8,692 nucleotides of DNA, taken from Gammaproteobacteria bacterium. Its GTDB lineage: Bacteria > Pseudomonadota > Gammaproteobacteria > Granulosicoccales > Granulosicoccaceae. The position numbers were made by a program, and so were the translations under genes. Each line of letters starts with the position of its first letter. Position 1 is the stretch's first letter. The stretch lies in contig JAHQVR010000280.1 of NCBI GenBank assembly GCA_019634245.1, positions 1-8,692 on the forward strand, given 5' to 3'. Under the pieces are notes generated by a model. It saw only the letters and a program-made list of their open reading frames with translations, was not told the origin of the DNA and made no database searches. Of this stretch, positions 1 through 5,483 are shown in pieces.

Positions 1-627
1 ATTTCCGACTGGATGGAACAAGCCGAGTGGATTTCCGGTGCTCATACAGCTGGCCGTAATGCCGTCCACCATAAATCGAATAGGGAGATGGATCAGCAGA
101 GCGAACAGTGGAAAAAAATCAACTCACTCGTTGTGAGTACGCTTTACAGCAATTCAGTGTTTCAGCGCACCGCCCTCCCCTTAAAGGTGTCCGCCGCCTT
201 TGTAGCTCGGTATACCTCAGGTCAAGCATACGGTAAACATATTGACGATCCAGTGATGGGCACACCTGGAGCGCGCTATAGAAGTGATATAGCATGCACC
301 GTGTTTTTAAGTGATAAATCTGACTACGATGGTGGAGAACTCACTATTCACTCTGACTTTGGTATAAACACCATAAAGCTTGATCAAGGCTCGGCTGTGC
401 TGTATCCAGCGTCGAGTTTGCACGAGATAGCCGCAGTAACTCGAGGCGTTAGAACAGTTTGCGTCCTATGGGTTCAGAGCTTAATCAGAGACACTCAAAA
501 AAGGGATATTCTCGCTGAGCTGGGAGATGCTCGGGATGCATTAAACCTGCAATTGCCCGAAGCGAAGGTAACTCACTCGGTTGATGTTGCCTACACAAAT
601 CTGGTTCGTCTGTGGGCAGAGGTCTAA
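1..627 (+). CDS. piuC: PKHD-type Fe(II)/2-oxoglutarate hydroxylase, PiuC/YbiX family (5'-truncated by window edge)
   Basis: The frame is open to the window edge, and ATG13 aligns inside the family (it matches the Glu-Gln-Ala-Glu-Trp stretch that lies some 20 residues into E. coli YbiX), so the true start is upstream. Numbering from ATG13, the double-stranded beta-helix iron site is visible: His76-x-Asp78 in YGKHIDDP, the distal His137 in SSLHEIAAVTRGVR, and Arg147 ten residues later, which should bind the 2-oxoglutarate carboxylate. The YDGGEL and YPASSLHE motifs and the C-terminal WxQSLIRD block are typical. The visible part agrees with a full family length of about 225 aa. Family members are linked to iron/siderophore uptake genes, but the physiological substrate is not settled. 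The gene is convergent with the S24 gene, leaving only 4 nt between stops, and has a double stop TAA-TAA. Family membership is confident; the role here is not. Confidence 0.9.
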   Translation: MSDWMEQAEWISGAHTAGRNAVHHKSNREMDQQSEQWKKINSLVVSTLYSNSVFQRTALPLKVSAAFVARYTSGQAYGKHIDDPVMGTPGARYRSDIACTVFLSDKSDYDGGELTIHSDFGINTIKLDQGSAVLYPASSLHEIAAVTRGVRTVCVLWVQSLIRDTQKRDILAELGDARDALNLQLPEAKVTHSVDVAYTNLVRLWAEV

Positions 628-631
628 TAAA

Positions 632-1066
632 TTAATCTAAATCGTAACGCTTGTGATAGCTTCGCCGTACACCAGCTCTTTGCACCACCACTCCAATAAT
701 CTCTTGCAAGGTACATCGCCTGTCATCAGATGGTAGTTCCGGATTCAAGGTCTTAAGCACCCAACCACCGTCAGCATCACTACGCAGTTGTCGAAATAGA
801 AGATCCTCTACAGCTTCTGAACCATTGTCGAATCTTGCCAATACAAAGCTGCCATCGGTCGCTCGGCCACTAGGATCAATCAGGATTATGCATCCTTTAC
901 GAAATTCAGGTTGCATGCTGGTGTCCAGAACTTGAAGCGCAAACGCTTCCGCTTCAACACAGGCCGATGGCTCTAACCGTTCAGAAACTTCGGCTGCGTT
1001 GGGTTCTGCCCGATTAGGCCACTTTGGCAGCTGTTTGAATAGATGGATGGGTTGGGAATTACTCAT
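632..1066 (-). CDS. S24/LexA-fold protein without HTH, probably non-catalytic
   Basis: A 144-aa protein counted from ATG1066; an in-frame GTG lies immediately before it at 1069, and I prefer the ATG. Residues about 42-130 resemble the C-terminal domain of LexA/UmuD/phage repressors: LQVLDTSMQPEF carries the nucleophile-type Ser50, followed by KGCIILIDP and DGSFVLARFDNG. Two things are missing. The N-terminal 40 residues are too short and proline-rich for a helix-turn-helix, and no Ala-Gly cleavage site is seen. At the place of the general-base Lys (TVKRL in UmuD) this protein reads LFRQL, so Arg or Glu occupies it depending on alignment. I infer a folded, non-self-cleaving S24 domain, perhaps a binding module. 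It starts 6 nt after the yeeE-like stop, so the two are probably co-translated. Real gene: confident. Function unknown. Confidence 0.8.
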   Translation of the reverse strand: MSNSQPIHLFKQLPKWPNRAEPNAAEVSERLEPSACVEAEAFALQVLDTSMQPEFRKGCIILIDPSGRATDGSFVLARFDNGSEAVEDLLFRQLRSDADGGWVLKTLNPELPSDDRRCTLQEIIGVVVQRAGVRRSYHKRYDLD

Positions 1067-1072
1067 CACTTG

Positions 1073-2212
1073 TTAGGCAAGCTTTCGCCAGGGCAAAATG
1101 ATATCGGCTATACCAACAAACAGCGCTTTTATCACTCCAAAATCGTCCATTCGTAGATACTGATAACGCAATGTGACAGCGCTACCTATCATAATGGATC
1201 CGACGGCCACGAAAGAACCAAGCGCTAATGTGGAAACTCCTGTCACACCCTGACCCACGGTACAACCTAGTGACAACACACCTCCAAAACCCATAAGGAG
1301 ACCACCTAACAAATGATTGATCATATCTTGCTTGTCGGTGAAAGTTTCAATTCTAAACGACCGGGACAAGACAGAATATAAAAAGGACCCTACGATAACG
1401 CCGAACACAATGGCAATTCCAAAATTAATCGTTGCACCGGTATAAGTCATTAGATAAGTTAATGAATTTCCACTAGGAGCTACAAAACTCATCGATTCTA
1501 ACGGCATGGGATCGAAATCGTCTAGGCCCAAAATACCGGTAATGGCCCAACCTCCCGCAATGATTAATCCAATACTAATTCCGGCAAACAGGTTTTCTCC
1601 ACTCTGCCTGAGCGCTTTAAAGCTCAATGCTATAAGAATTAGTACCGCGCTAATCAAAGCGGCCACCCCCCAGCGCAGACCAGAACTCAACTCCCAGCCA
1701 AACCAATTAGCGAATAAATTTGAAAGCCCTTGATCCTCAATACCTTGATTCGTTAAGTCTATCGCTCGACTGTCGATGTGATCCAGACGGAACTGACCGA
1801 ACAAGCCTCGTAAGGTCATGTATGCCGTGATTGCCAGCACCAAAAAAACCACTAGAGCTTTTAGGTTCCCACTACCTAGCCTGACCAAAGTTCTTTGGCC
1901 ACAACCACCAGATAGAGTCATGCCAACGCCGAATAAGAGTCCGCCTAAAATATAACCGAGTAGTCCAAAAGTCGGTGTTCGGTAGATACTCTCTTCCAGC
2001 GGAATTTTCCCCGAGAGTTCTAGAATTTGGGTACCCGCTACAGCCACACCCATGGCCAACACCCAGGCCCCTAAACGCCCCTTGGACCCCATGTTCACCC
2101 AATCGCTTATTGCCCCCATCGTGCAAAAATTAGTTCGGTTTGCTATAGCACCAAACACGATTGCGAGGACAAAGCCTGCGGTAACGACAATGTGTAATGT
2201 TTCCCATTCCAT
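1073..2212 (-). CDS. YeeE/YedE family (TsuA-like) sulfur compound permease
   Basis: A 379-aa polytopic inner-membrane protein with around ten or more hydrophobic segments spread over the whole length. It shows the family's duplicated signature: RTNFCTMGA with Cys30 near the N-terminus, GGCGQRTLVRLGSGNLKAL with Cys104, and LGCTVGQGVTGVSTLALGS with Cys317. In Spirochaeta thermophila TsuA, a thiosulfate importer of this family, conserved cysteines along the channel pass thiosulfate by hydrogen bonding, and the three cysteines here sit in the matching motifs. Length is in the range of E. coli YeeE and YedE. Thiosulfate is the likely substrate, but other family members may move other sulfur species. 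It lies 62 nt behind the 73-aa gene and 6 nt before the S24 ATG, so a three-gene operon is likely. No strong Shine-Dalgarno precedes ATG2212. A CTTTAG-centred site lies about 25 nt upstream. Confidence 0.9.
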   Translation of the reverse strand: MEWETLHIVVTAGFVLAIVFGAIANRTNFCTMGAISDWVNMGSKGRLGAWVLAMGVAVAGTQILELSGKIPLEESIYRTPTFGLLGYILGGLLFGVGMTLSGGCGQRTLVRLGSGNLKALVVFLVLAITAYMTLRGLFGQFRLDHIDSRAIDLTNQGIEDQGLSNLFANWFGWELSSGLRWGVAALISAVLILIALSFKALRQSGENLFAGISIGLIIAGGWAITGILGLDDFDPMPLESMSFVAPSGNSLTYLMTYTGATINFGIAIVFGVIVGSFLYSVLSRSFRIETFTDKQDMINHLLGGLLMGFGGVLSLGCTVGQGVTGVSTLALGSFVAVGSIMIGSAVTLRYQYLRMDDFGVIKALFVGIADIILPWRKLA

Positions 2213-2229
2213 AAGCAGGTAAACCCGGT

Positions 2230-2245
2230 AAGACCTTTAGTAGTT
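2230..2245. promoter_or_regulatory. Weak candidate CTTTAG dyad before the yeeE-like gene
   Basis: CTTTAG occurs at 2235-2240 in the 62-nt gap between the 73-aa gene and the permease. Read as 7-2-7, the halves AAGACCT and AGTAGTT share only the inner CT/AG and the outer AA/TT, so symmetry is poor. It is listed because the same core occurs upstream of fccB and tusA. It may be chance, or part of the leader. Confidence 0.2.
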
Positions 2246-2274
2246 ATCAAAGAGCGTGTCGTAAAAGCATGCCG

Positions 2275-2496
2275 TTAGTCATGCTCCCCCATGGGACGGG
2301 GTTCCCGTTTTTCATTCAACAGCTTTAATGCAAGCTCGGGCGAGGCGGCGAACATCATTCGATATTCATTGCCACTAGACGCCCCCGCTGATTTGCGCAA
2401 TTCCTTTACCGCGTTTTTAGCGCTACGGTAATTGTCATGGGACGCAAGATGTTCAAATTGCTTGAAAGCGTTTATTTCGAAGACATGATACGGCAT
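2275..2496 (-). CDS. Small conserved-type hypothetical protein (73 aa), sulfur-gene neighbour
   Basis: A 73-aa soluble, charged protein from ATG2496. It has no cysteine, no membrane segment and no signal peptide. Its middle (residues about 22-37, NYRSAKNAVKELRKSA) is an amphipathic basic helix. It is followed by EYRMMFAASPELALKLLNEK and a proline-rich tail REPRPMGEHD. From memory, short proteins with a MPY...REPRP layout recur in sulfur-oxidising proteobacteria, but I know of no assigned function and cannot check this. It lies between the fccB hairpin and the yeeE-like gene in the same orientation, 62 nt before the latter. No clear ribosome binding site is visible. The regular amino-acid composition and operon position support a real gene. 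Confidence 0.75.
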   Translation of the reverse strand: MPYHVFEINAFKQFEHLASHDNYRSAKNAVKELRKSAGASSGNEYRMMFAASPELALKLLNEKREPRPMGEHD

Positions 2497-2564
2497 AAGT
2501 TCGGCCGGTTAAGCAGTCGAAAAGGTAATCATGGATGAGTACCACAGACGACTAACACTACAGA

Positions 2565-2594
2565 ACCGGCATCAGTTGTCACACTGATGCCGGT
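2565..2594 (-). terminator. Perfect 12-bp hairpin 3' of fccB, probable terminator or mRNA 3' end
   Basis: ACCGGCATCAGT (2565-2576) pairs perfectly with ACTGATGCCGGT (2583-2594) around a 6-nt loop. It begins 36 nt after the fccB stop in the direction of transcription. The sequence that follows on the minus strand (TCTGTAGTGTTAGT) is only moderately T-rich, so this may terminate weakly, or protect the fccB mRNA from 3' decay while allowing read-through to the 73-aa gene. Confidence 0.6.
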
Positions 2595-2630
2595 CGTGTT
2601 CGATCTATGTTGGTATATAAGCGATGGATC

Positions 2631-3905
2631 TTAGCCGAAGATATCGGTTGTAATGCCATCGTACCAACCGATAGATTCCTCATAGGTGGTTTTTCGTAGC
2701 TCGGCATCTTCACCTGTGGCGCTGATAAATTTGGATGTCGAGGCAATCTTGCCATCTATAGCCGCATAGGCCGCACCCACTTTTACACCATCGTCGGTGC
2801 CAATCAAGCTCCAACAGGTATTGCTGTATTTGGCAGGAAACGCTTTGGATCCTGTGAGATCTGCACGTATATTCATTGCCGCAATCTTGGCTTGACTGTT
2901 CGCTGAGAAACCAGATTTTGGCATAGCACCTGCGATACTCGCATCGCCAATAACAAACACGTTTTCATCGACCGTGGATCGCATAGATTCAGCCATAATT
3001 GGGCAGAATCCTGAATCATCAGTGAGACCTGCTTCTGAAGCAATGTTACCGGCACGCTGTGCAGGTATGACATTGAGTAGTGCACCTTCAAAGGTATCAA
3101 GGTCGGTTTCGACGGTGCCTGCGTTAGCATCTACTGAAGTGATTCCGCCATGTACTTCTGGGCTAAACCACTCGATCATGCCCGAGTAATGCTTCTCCCA
3201 TCCTTCCTGAAACAAACCTTGTTTTGAAAACTTAGGCTTTGGATCCACAACCAGGATTTTACTATCGGTCATTCCTCTGGATTTAAGTATATGGGCCATC
3301 ATCGAAACGCGTTCATAAGGTCCTGGTGGGCAGCGATAAGGATTAGGTGGTGGCACCATGACGATGTTATCGCCATTCTTAAGACCATCAAGTTTCGATT
3401 TCAACAACTGAGTTTGCGCACCAGCTTGCCACGCATGCGGAGCAATTTCAGCGGCTTCTTCAGAGTATCCCGGAACGCTGTCATAGATGAGATCAATTCC
3501 AGGAGCAACGACCAGTCTGTCGTAAGCGACTGACGAACCATCAGCCATTTTCACTGATTTCGCCGTGCGATCGACACCACTGGCAAAACCGATCATGACA
3601 TTAACACCGTAGTCAGAGCTTAATTTGCCATAGCTGTGCGTAATGGAATCGAAAGAACGAAAATCACCTAAATATAGATTAGAGAAGAAGCACGTTGTAT
3701 AGCTGTCTTGGGCACTGATGAGCGTGACATCAACGGCATCGCCCGCATCTTTAGCAATATATCGGGCCGCAGTGGCTCCAGCAGCACCGCCTCCGATAAC
3801 GACCACTTTCGGCTTGGCTTGCGCTTTAACGCCAAAAGGTACAGCAAGCGCAGTAGCGCCGGCTCCAAGGTATGTATTGAACTGCCGTCTAGTTAGTTTA
3901 CTCAC
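2631..3905 (-). CDS. fccB: Flavocytochrome c sulfide dehydrogenase flavoprotein subunit (FccB/SoxF-like), Tat-exported
   Basis: A 424-aa precursor starting at GTG3905, chosen because AGGGGGAG sits 7 nt upstream. The N-terminus has a twin-arginine signal (TRRQF, Arg6-Arg7), a hydrophobic stretch, and a likely cut near KAQA (residues 27-30), so it folds with FAD in the cytoplasm and acts in the periplasm. VVVIGGGAAGATAARY (34-49) is the FAD Rossmann motif, and VIGDASIAGAMPKSG (318-332) is the second FAD motif. By comparison with Allochromatium FCSD, Cys72 in YTTCFFSNLYLGDFR is the probable covalent-FAD cysteine. Cys192 (NPYRCPPGPYERVS) and Cys364 (SNTCWSLIG) match the redox-active disulfide that attacks sulfide. 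Length fits the family (about 430). No haem CxxCH protein (FccA) is encoded on either side, so the electron-accepting cytochrome must lie elsewhere. Its long leader carries two CTTTAG dyads. Confidence 0.93.
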   Translation of the reverse strand: MSKLTRRQFNTYLGAGATALAVPFGVKAQAKPKVVVIGGGAAGATAARYIAKDAGDAVDVTLISAQDSYTTCFFSNLYLGDFRSFDSITHSYGKLSSDYGVNVMIGFASGVDRTAKSVKMADGSSVAYDRLVVAPGIDLIYDSVPGYSEEAAEIAPHAWQAGAQTQLLKSKLDGLKNGDNIVMVPPPNPYRCPPGPYERVSMMAHILKSRGMTDSKILVVDPKPKFSKQGLFQEGWEKHYSGMIEWFSPEVHGGITSVDANAGTVETDLDTFEGALLNVIPAQRAGNIASEAGLTDDSGFCPIMAESMRSTVDENVFVIGDASIAGAMPKSGFSANSQAKIAAMNIRADLTGSKAFPAKYSNTCWSLIGTDDGVKVGAAYAAIDGKIASTSKFISATGEDAELRKTTYEESIGWYDGITTDIFG

Positions 3906-3912
3906 TCAAATA

Positions 3913-3920
3913 CTCCCCCT
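3913..3920 (-). promoter_or_regulatory. Ribosome binding site deciding the fccB GTG start
   Basis: On the minus strand AGGGGGAG is followed by 7 nt and then the GTG at 3905-3903, which reads directly into the Tat signal. No ATG is in a better position. Confidence 0.7.
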
Positions 3921-4009
3921 ATCTGGTGGTGTGTGATTATTGCTAACGCGGATGTTGACCGAAATTGTCCCCGCTAGAACAATAAGTAGATATGGATTTC
4001 AAACCTTCC

Positions 4010-4025
4010 ACTGTCTTTAGACAAG
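4010..4025. promoter_or_regulatory. Candidate 7-2-7 operator (proximal site, fccB)
   Basis: ACTGTCT-TT-AGACAAG contains the perfect inverted repeat TGTCT/AGACA around a 2-nt TT spacer (4012-4023). It is centred about 112 nt upstream of the fccB GTG. The spacing matches the 7-2-7 arrangement bound by NarL-type regulators, one of which is encoded in this window. Binding is inferred, not shown. Confidence 0.4.
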
Positions 4026-4037
4026 AATTACTTGAAA

Positions 4038-4053
4038 CACAACTTTAGATAAA
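4038..4053. promoter_or_regulatory. Candidate 7-2-7 operator (distal site, fccB)
   Basis: CACAACT-TT-AGATAAA is centred about 140 nt upstream of the fccB GTG and 28 nt from the proximal site. AACTTTAGATA (4041-4051) matches AACTTTAGGTA upstream of tusA (4766-4776) in 10 of 11 positions, in the same orientation and at a similar distance from the start codon. The dyad itself is imperfect. Confidence 0.4.
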
Positions 4054-4104
4054 ACCACAAATGGTGACCAAAAACAACTGCGATCACCCGTTTCCACAGC
4101 GCCT

Positions 4105-4129
4105 TAGATTGGCTTGCCAATGGAATCTA
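4105..4129. repeat. Overlapping palindromes in the tusA-orf / fccB intergenic region
   Basis: TAGATT (4105-4110) is complementary to AATCTA (4124-4129), and inside this ATTGGC-TT-GCCAAT (4108-4121) is itself a perfect palindrome. The two pairings share bases and exclude each other. No T-run follows on either strand, so a classical terminator is unlikely; a protein-binding dyad or a switching leader hairpin is possible. Confidence 0.35.
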
Positions 4130-4197
4130 TCACTCCTGGCTGAACATCTATAAAAGTGCGAATATCACAAAAGAAATATACCTTTCGATATAATTGG

Positions 4198-4404
4198 CTA
4201 AGCTTTGGCGATAAGCCAACTCTTATACCCGTCAAGGACGCCATTTTGGCCGTCTTCGTAGCCAGCAGTATAGGCCTCTGTGACTCGCTGTTCCTCGAGC
4301 GGTGTGTTTTCCAGGGCACCACTGGCCCACCCATGATGATAGTCTTTATCCACACCGGCCTCATGCATTTCTTTCAATGTGGCGTGATACTTTGATTTGT
4401 CCAT
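4198..4404 (-). CDS. Small hypothetical protein (68 aa) coupled to TusA
   Basis: A 68-aa soluble protein from ATG4404, only 5 nt after the tusA stop, so it is almost certainly translated from the tusA mRNA. It is rich in charged and aromatic residues, with no cysteine, no signal and no membrane segment. The visible pattern is an N-terminal helix (KYHATLKEMHEAGVD), then DYHHGWASGALENTPLEEQR, then TEAYTAGYEDGQNG, ending KSWLIAKA. The Gly/Tyr/Asp-rich GYEDG turn and paired HH/W residues suggest a small all-helical fold. I do not recognise a named family. No good Shine-Dalgarno of its own is seen, which fits translational coupling. Since TusA hands persulfide sulfur to partner proteins, a partner or accessory role is a reasonable guess only. 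Confidence 0.75.
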   Translation of the reverse strand: MDKSKYHATLKEMHEAGVDKDYHHGWASGALENTPLEEQRVTEAYTAGYEDGQNGVLDGYKSWLIAKA

Positions 4405-4409
4405 AGACG

Positions 4410-4640
4410 TTAAGCTTTTTTAAGTAGAAATACGAACGATGATCCCTCTTCCGTGGACTCAAGCAATTCATTCCCGGTTTGCTTGGAGAAAGCTTCAAAG
4501 TCTTTCACTGATCCAGGGTCGGTAGAAACGACGCGCAACACGTCACCCGATCCGATTTCTTTCAAGGCCTTTTTTGCCCGTAGGATCGGCATCGGACAAT
4601 TTAAGCCACTAGCGTCAAGTTCTTTAGCAATTTCAGTCAT
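4410..4640 (-). CDS. tusA: TusA-family sulfur carrier protein
   Basis: A 76-aa protein when started at ATG4640 (MTEIAKELDASGLNCPMP). A GTG seven codons upstream (4661) is possible, but the ATG fits the usual family length and N-terminus. The hallmark is LNCPMPILRAKKALKE with the CPxP cysteine (Cys15 from the ATG), which carries sulfur as a persulfide. DPGSVKDFEAFSKQTGNELL and the terminal FVFLLKKA complete the two-layer alpha/beta fold. In sulfur oxidisers TusA passes sulfane sulfur, often with rhodanese and DsrE2, toward DsrEFH/DsrC or the Hdr-like system. Neither rhodanese nor DsrE2 is adjacent here. It forms a two-gene unit with the 68-aa gene, and 161 nt separate it from the response regulator upstream, giving room for its own promoter. 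Confidence 0.93.
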   Translation of the reverse strand: MTEIAKELDASGLNCPMPILRAKKALKEIGSGDVLRVVSTDPGSVKDFEAFSKQTGNELLESTEEGSSFVFLLKKA

Positions 4641-4762
4641 GAGAGTCTTATTAATCTCCACTAATAAAAAAGCGCAGCAGCGCCATCGTTCGGACAGTTT
4701 AACGCCAATCTAGGTTGCCTGAACAGATTCATGGTGGCCCAAAACCCATTTAGTTTTCCTTG

Positions 4763-4778
4763 TATAACTTTAGGTATA
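4763..4778. promoter_or_regulatory. Candidate 7-2-7 operator upstream of tusA
   Basis: TATAACT-TT-AGGTATA has half-sites that agree in 6 of 7 positions as an inverted repeat (TATAACT and TATACCT) around a 2-nt spacer. It is centred about 130 nt upstream of the tusA ATG, between the regulator stop and tusA. This is the most symmetric of the CTTTAG-centred sites over the full 16 bp. Confidence 0.45.
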
Positions 4779-4801
4779 GACGCTTTGACATTAATACATC
4801 A

Positions 4802-5470
4802 TCAAGAGCGATCTGAGTCGGCAACCAACCCCTCAGACACAGCTAAAATCGCAGCCTGAACTCGGGACTTCACTTTCAGTTTTTTCAAAACTGCCCTTAC
4901 ATGCAGCTTTACCGTGCCATCAACGATCCCAAGATGCCGAGCGATATCTTTGTTACTCCAGCCTTTCGCGATGTAATGCAATATATCCATTTCTCTTGCG
5001 GTTAAATGATAGGAATTGGTTTGGCTGGGTGGCTTTTTGTCTTTGTCACTTGAAATAGCGGCTTTTGCTAGCAGGCCAGTTAGATCTGGCGCTACCACCG
5101 TCTCACCAGCGTGAGCCTGATGCAGCAAATTAACAAAGGTATCTGGCTCAAGATCTTTTAGCAGATACCCTGTTGCGCCAAGTTTCAATGCTTCTAGTAA
5201 ATCAGTTTCCTCTATGCTCGTGGTCAGTATAACCACATGCTGATCCGGAATTTCCTCGCGTATCTGTTTCAACACTTCAAGCCCGGACAACTCTTGCATT
5301 CTTAAATCAAGTAACACTAGGTCGGGCGTCGTTTGCTTTACCAGAGCTAGCGCTTCGGCCGGATTTCCGGTCATGCCCACGACATTGAAATTGCGCCTGA
5401 TCAGTAACTCATTTATTCCGGTTCTGAACAACGTGTGATCGTCAATCAATACCAGGCTTAACGTTTCCAC
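4802..5470 (-). CDS. NarL/FixJ-type response regulator (REC-LuxR HTH)
   Basis: A 222-aa cytoplasmic transcription factor when started at GTG5470, preferred because GGAGGT lies 3 nt upstream; an in-frame TTG at 5494 would add eight residues and overlap the kinase. Receiver domain (about 1-118): acidic pair Asp10-Asp11, phosphoacceptor Asp55 in LVLLDLRM, Thr83/Thr84 in ILTTS, Lys105 in LLKD. Output domain (about 155-212): LTAREMDILHYIAKGWSNKDIARHLG, then the recognition helix GTVKLHVRAVLKKLKVKSR. The helix is close to that of E. coli NarL, whose base contacts are Lys188, Val189 and Lys192; here the matching residues are Lys188, Leu189 and Arg192. It starts 13 nt after the kinase stop, so it is the kinase's cognate partner. 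The likely targets are the CTTTAG dyads near fccB and tusA (inference). Confidence 0.92.
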   Translation of the reverse strand: METLSLVLIDDHTLFRTGINELLIRRNFNVVGMTGNPAEALALVKQTTPDLVLLDLRMQELSGLEVLKQIREEIPDQHVVILTTSIEETDLLEALKLGATGYLLKDLEPDTFVNLLHQAHAGETVVAPDLTGLLAKAAISSDKDKKPPSQTNSYHLTAREMDILHYIAKGWSNKDIARHLGIVDGTVKLHVRAVLKKLKVKSRVQAAILAVSEGLVADSDRS

Positions 5471-5473
5471 ATA

Positions 5474-5479
5474 ACCTCC
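5474..5479 (-). promoter_or_regulatory. Ribosome binding site supporting the regulator GTG start
   Basis: GGAGGT on the minus strand sits 3 nt before GTG5470. The spacing is short but the match is strong, and it favours GTG5470 over the upstream TTG5494, which would place this site inside the coding region. Confidence 0.5.
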
Positions 5480-5483
5480 GGAG

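Noticed and set aside
1506..2126. Frames at 1506-1733 (+) and 1872-2126 (-) within the permease gene
   Set aside because: Shadows of the YeeE/YedE coding sequence, which carries all family motifs in its own frame.
3906..4197. Search for a missing FccA cytochrome or small haem protein next to fccB
   Set aside because: No frame here contains a CxxCH motif with a signal peptide; the stretch looks like a leader/regulatory region.
4104..4364. 86-codon minus-strand frame overlapping the 68-aa gene
   Set aside because: It overlaps the better-supported 68-aa gene in another frame, has no ribosome site, and its product shows no coherent pattern.
4666..4683. GCGC-TGCT-GCGC followed by a T-run on the minus strand, a possible terminator just upstream of tusA
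   Set aside because: The stem is only 4 bp and lies about 25 nt before the tusA ATG, where a terminator would silence tusA; it could be a weak attenuator, but I cannot support it.
4102..4714. GCCAATCTA shared between 4105-4113 (minus) and 4704-4712 (plus)
   Set aside because: A 9-nt match in opposite orientation between intergenic stretches of this size is close to chance expectation and does not extend.
4785..4790. TTGACA on the plus strand, resembling a -35 box
   Set aside because: No -10-like hexamer lies 16-18 nt downstream, and the plus strand there runs antisense into the response regulator gene.
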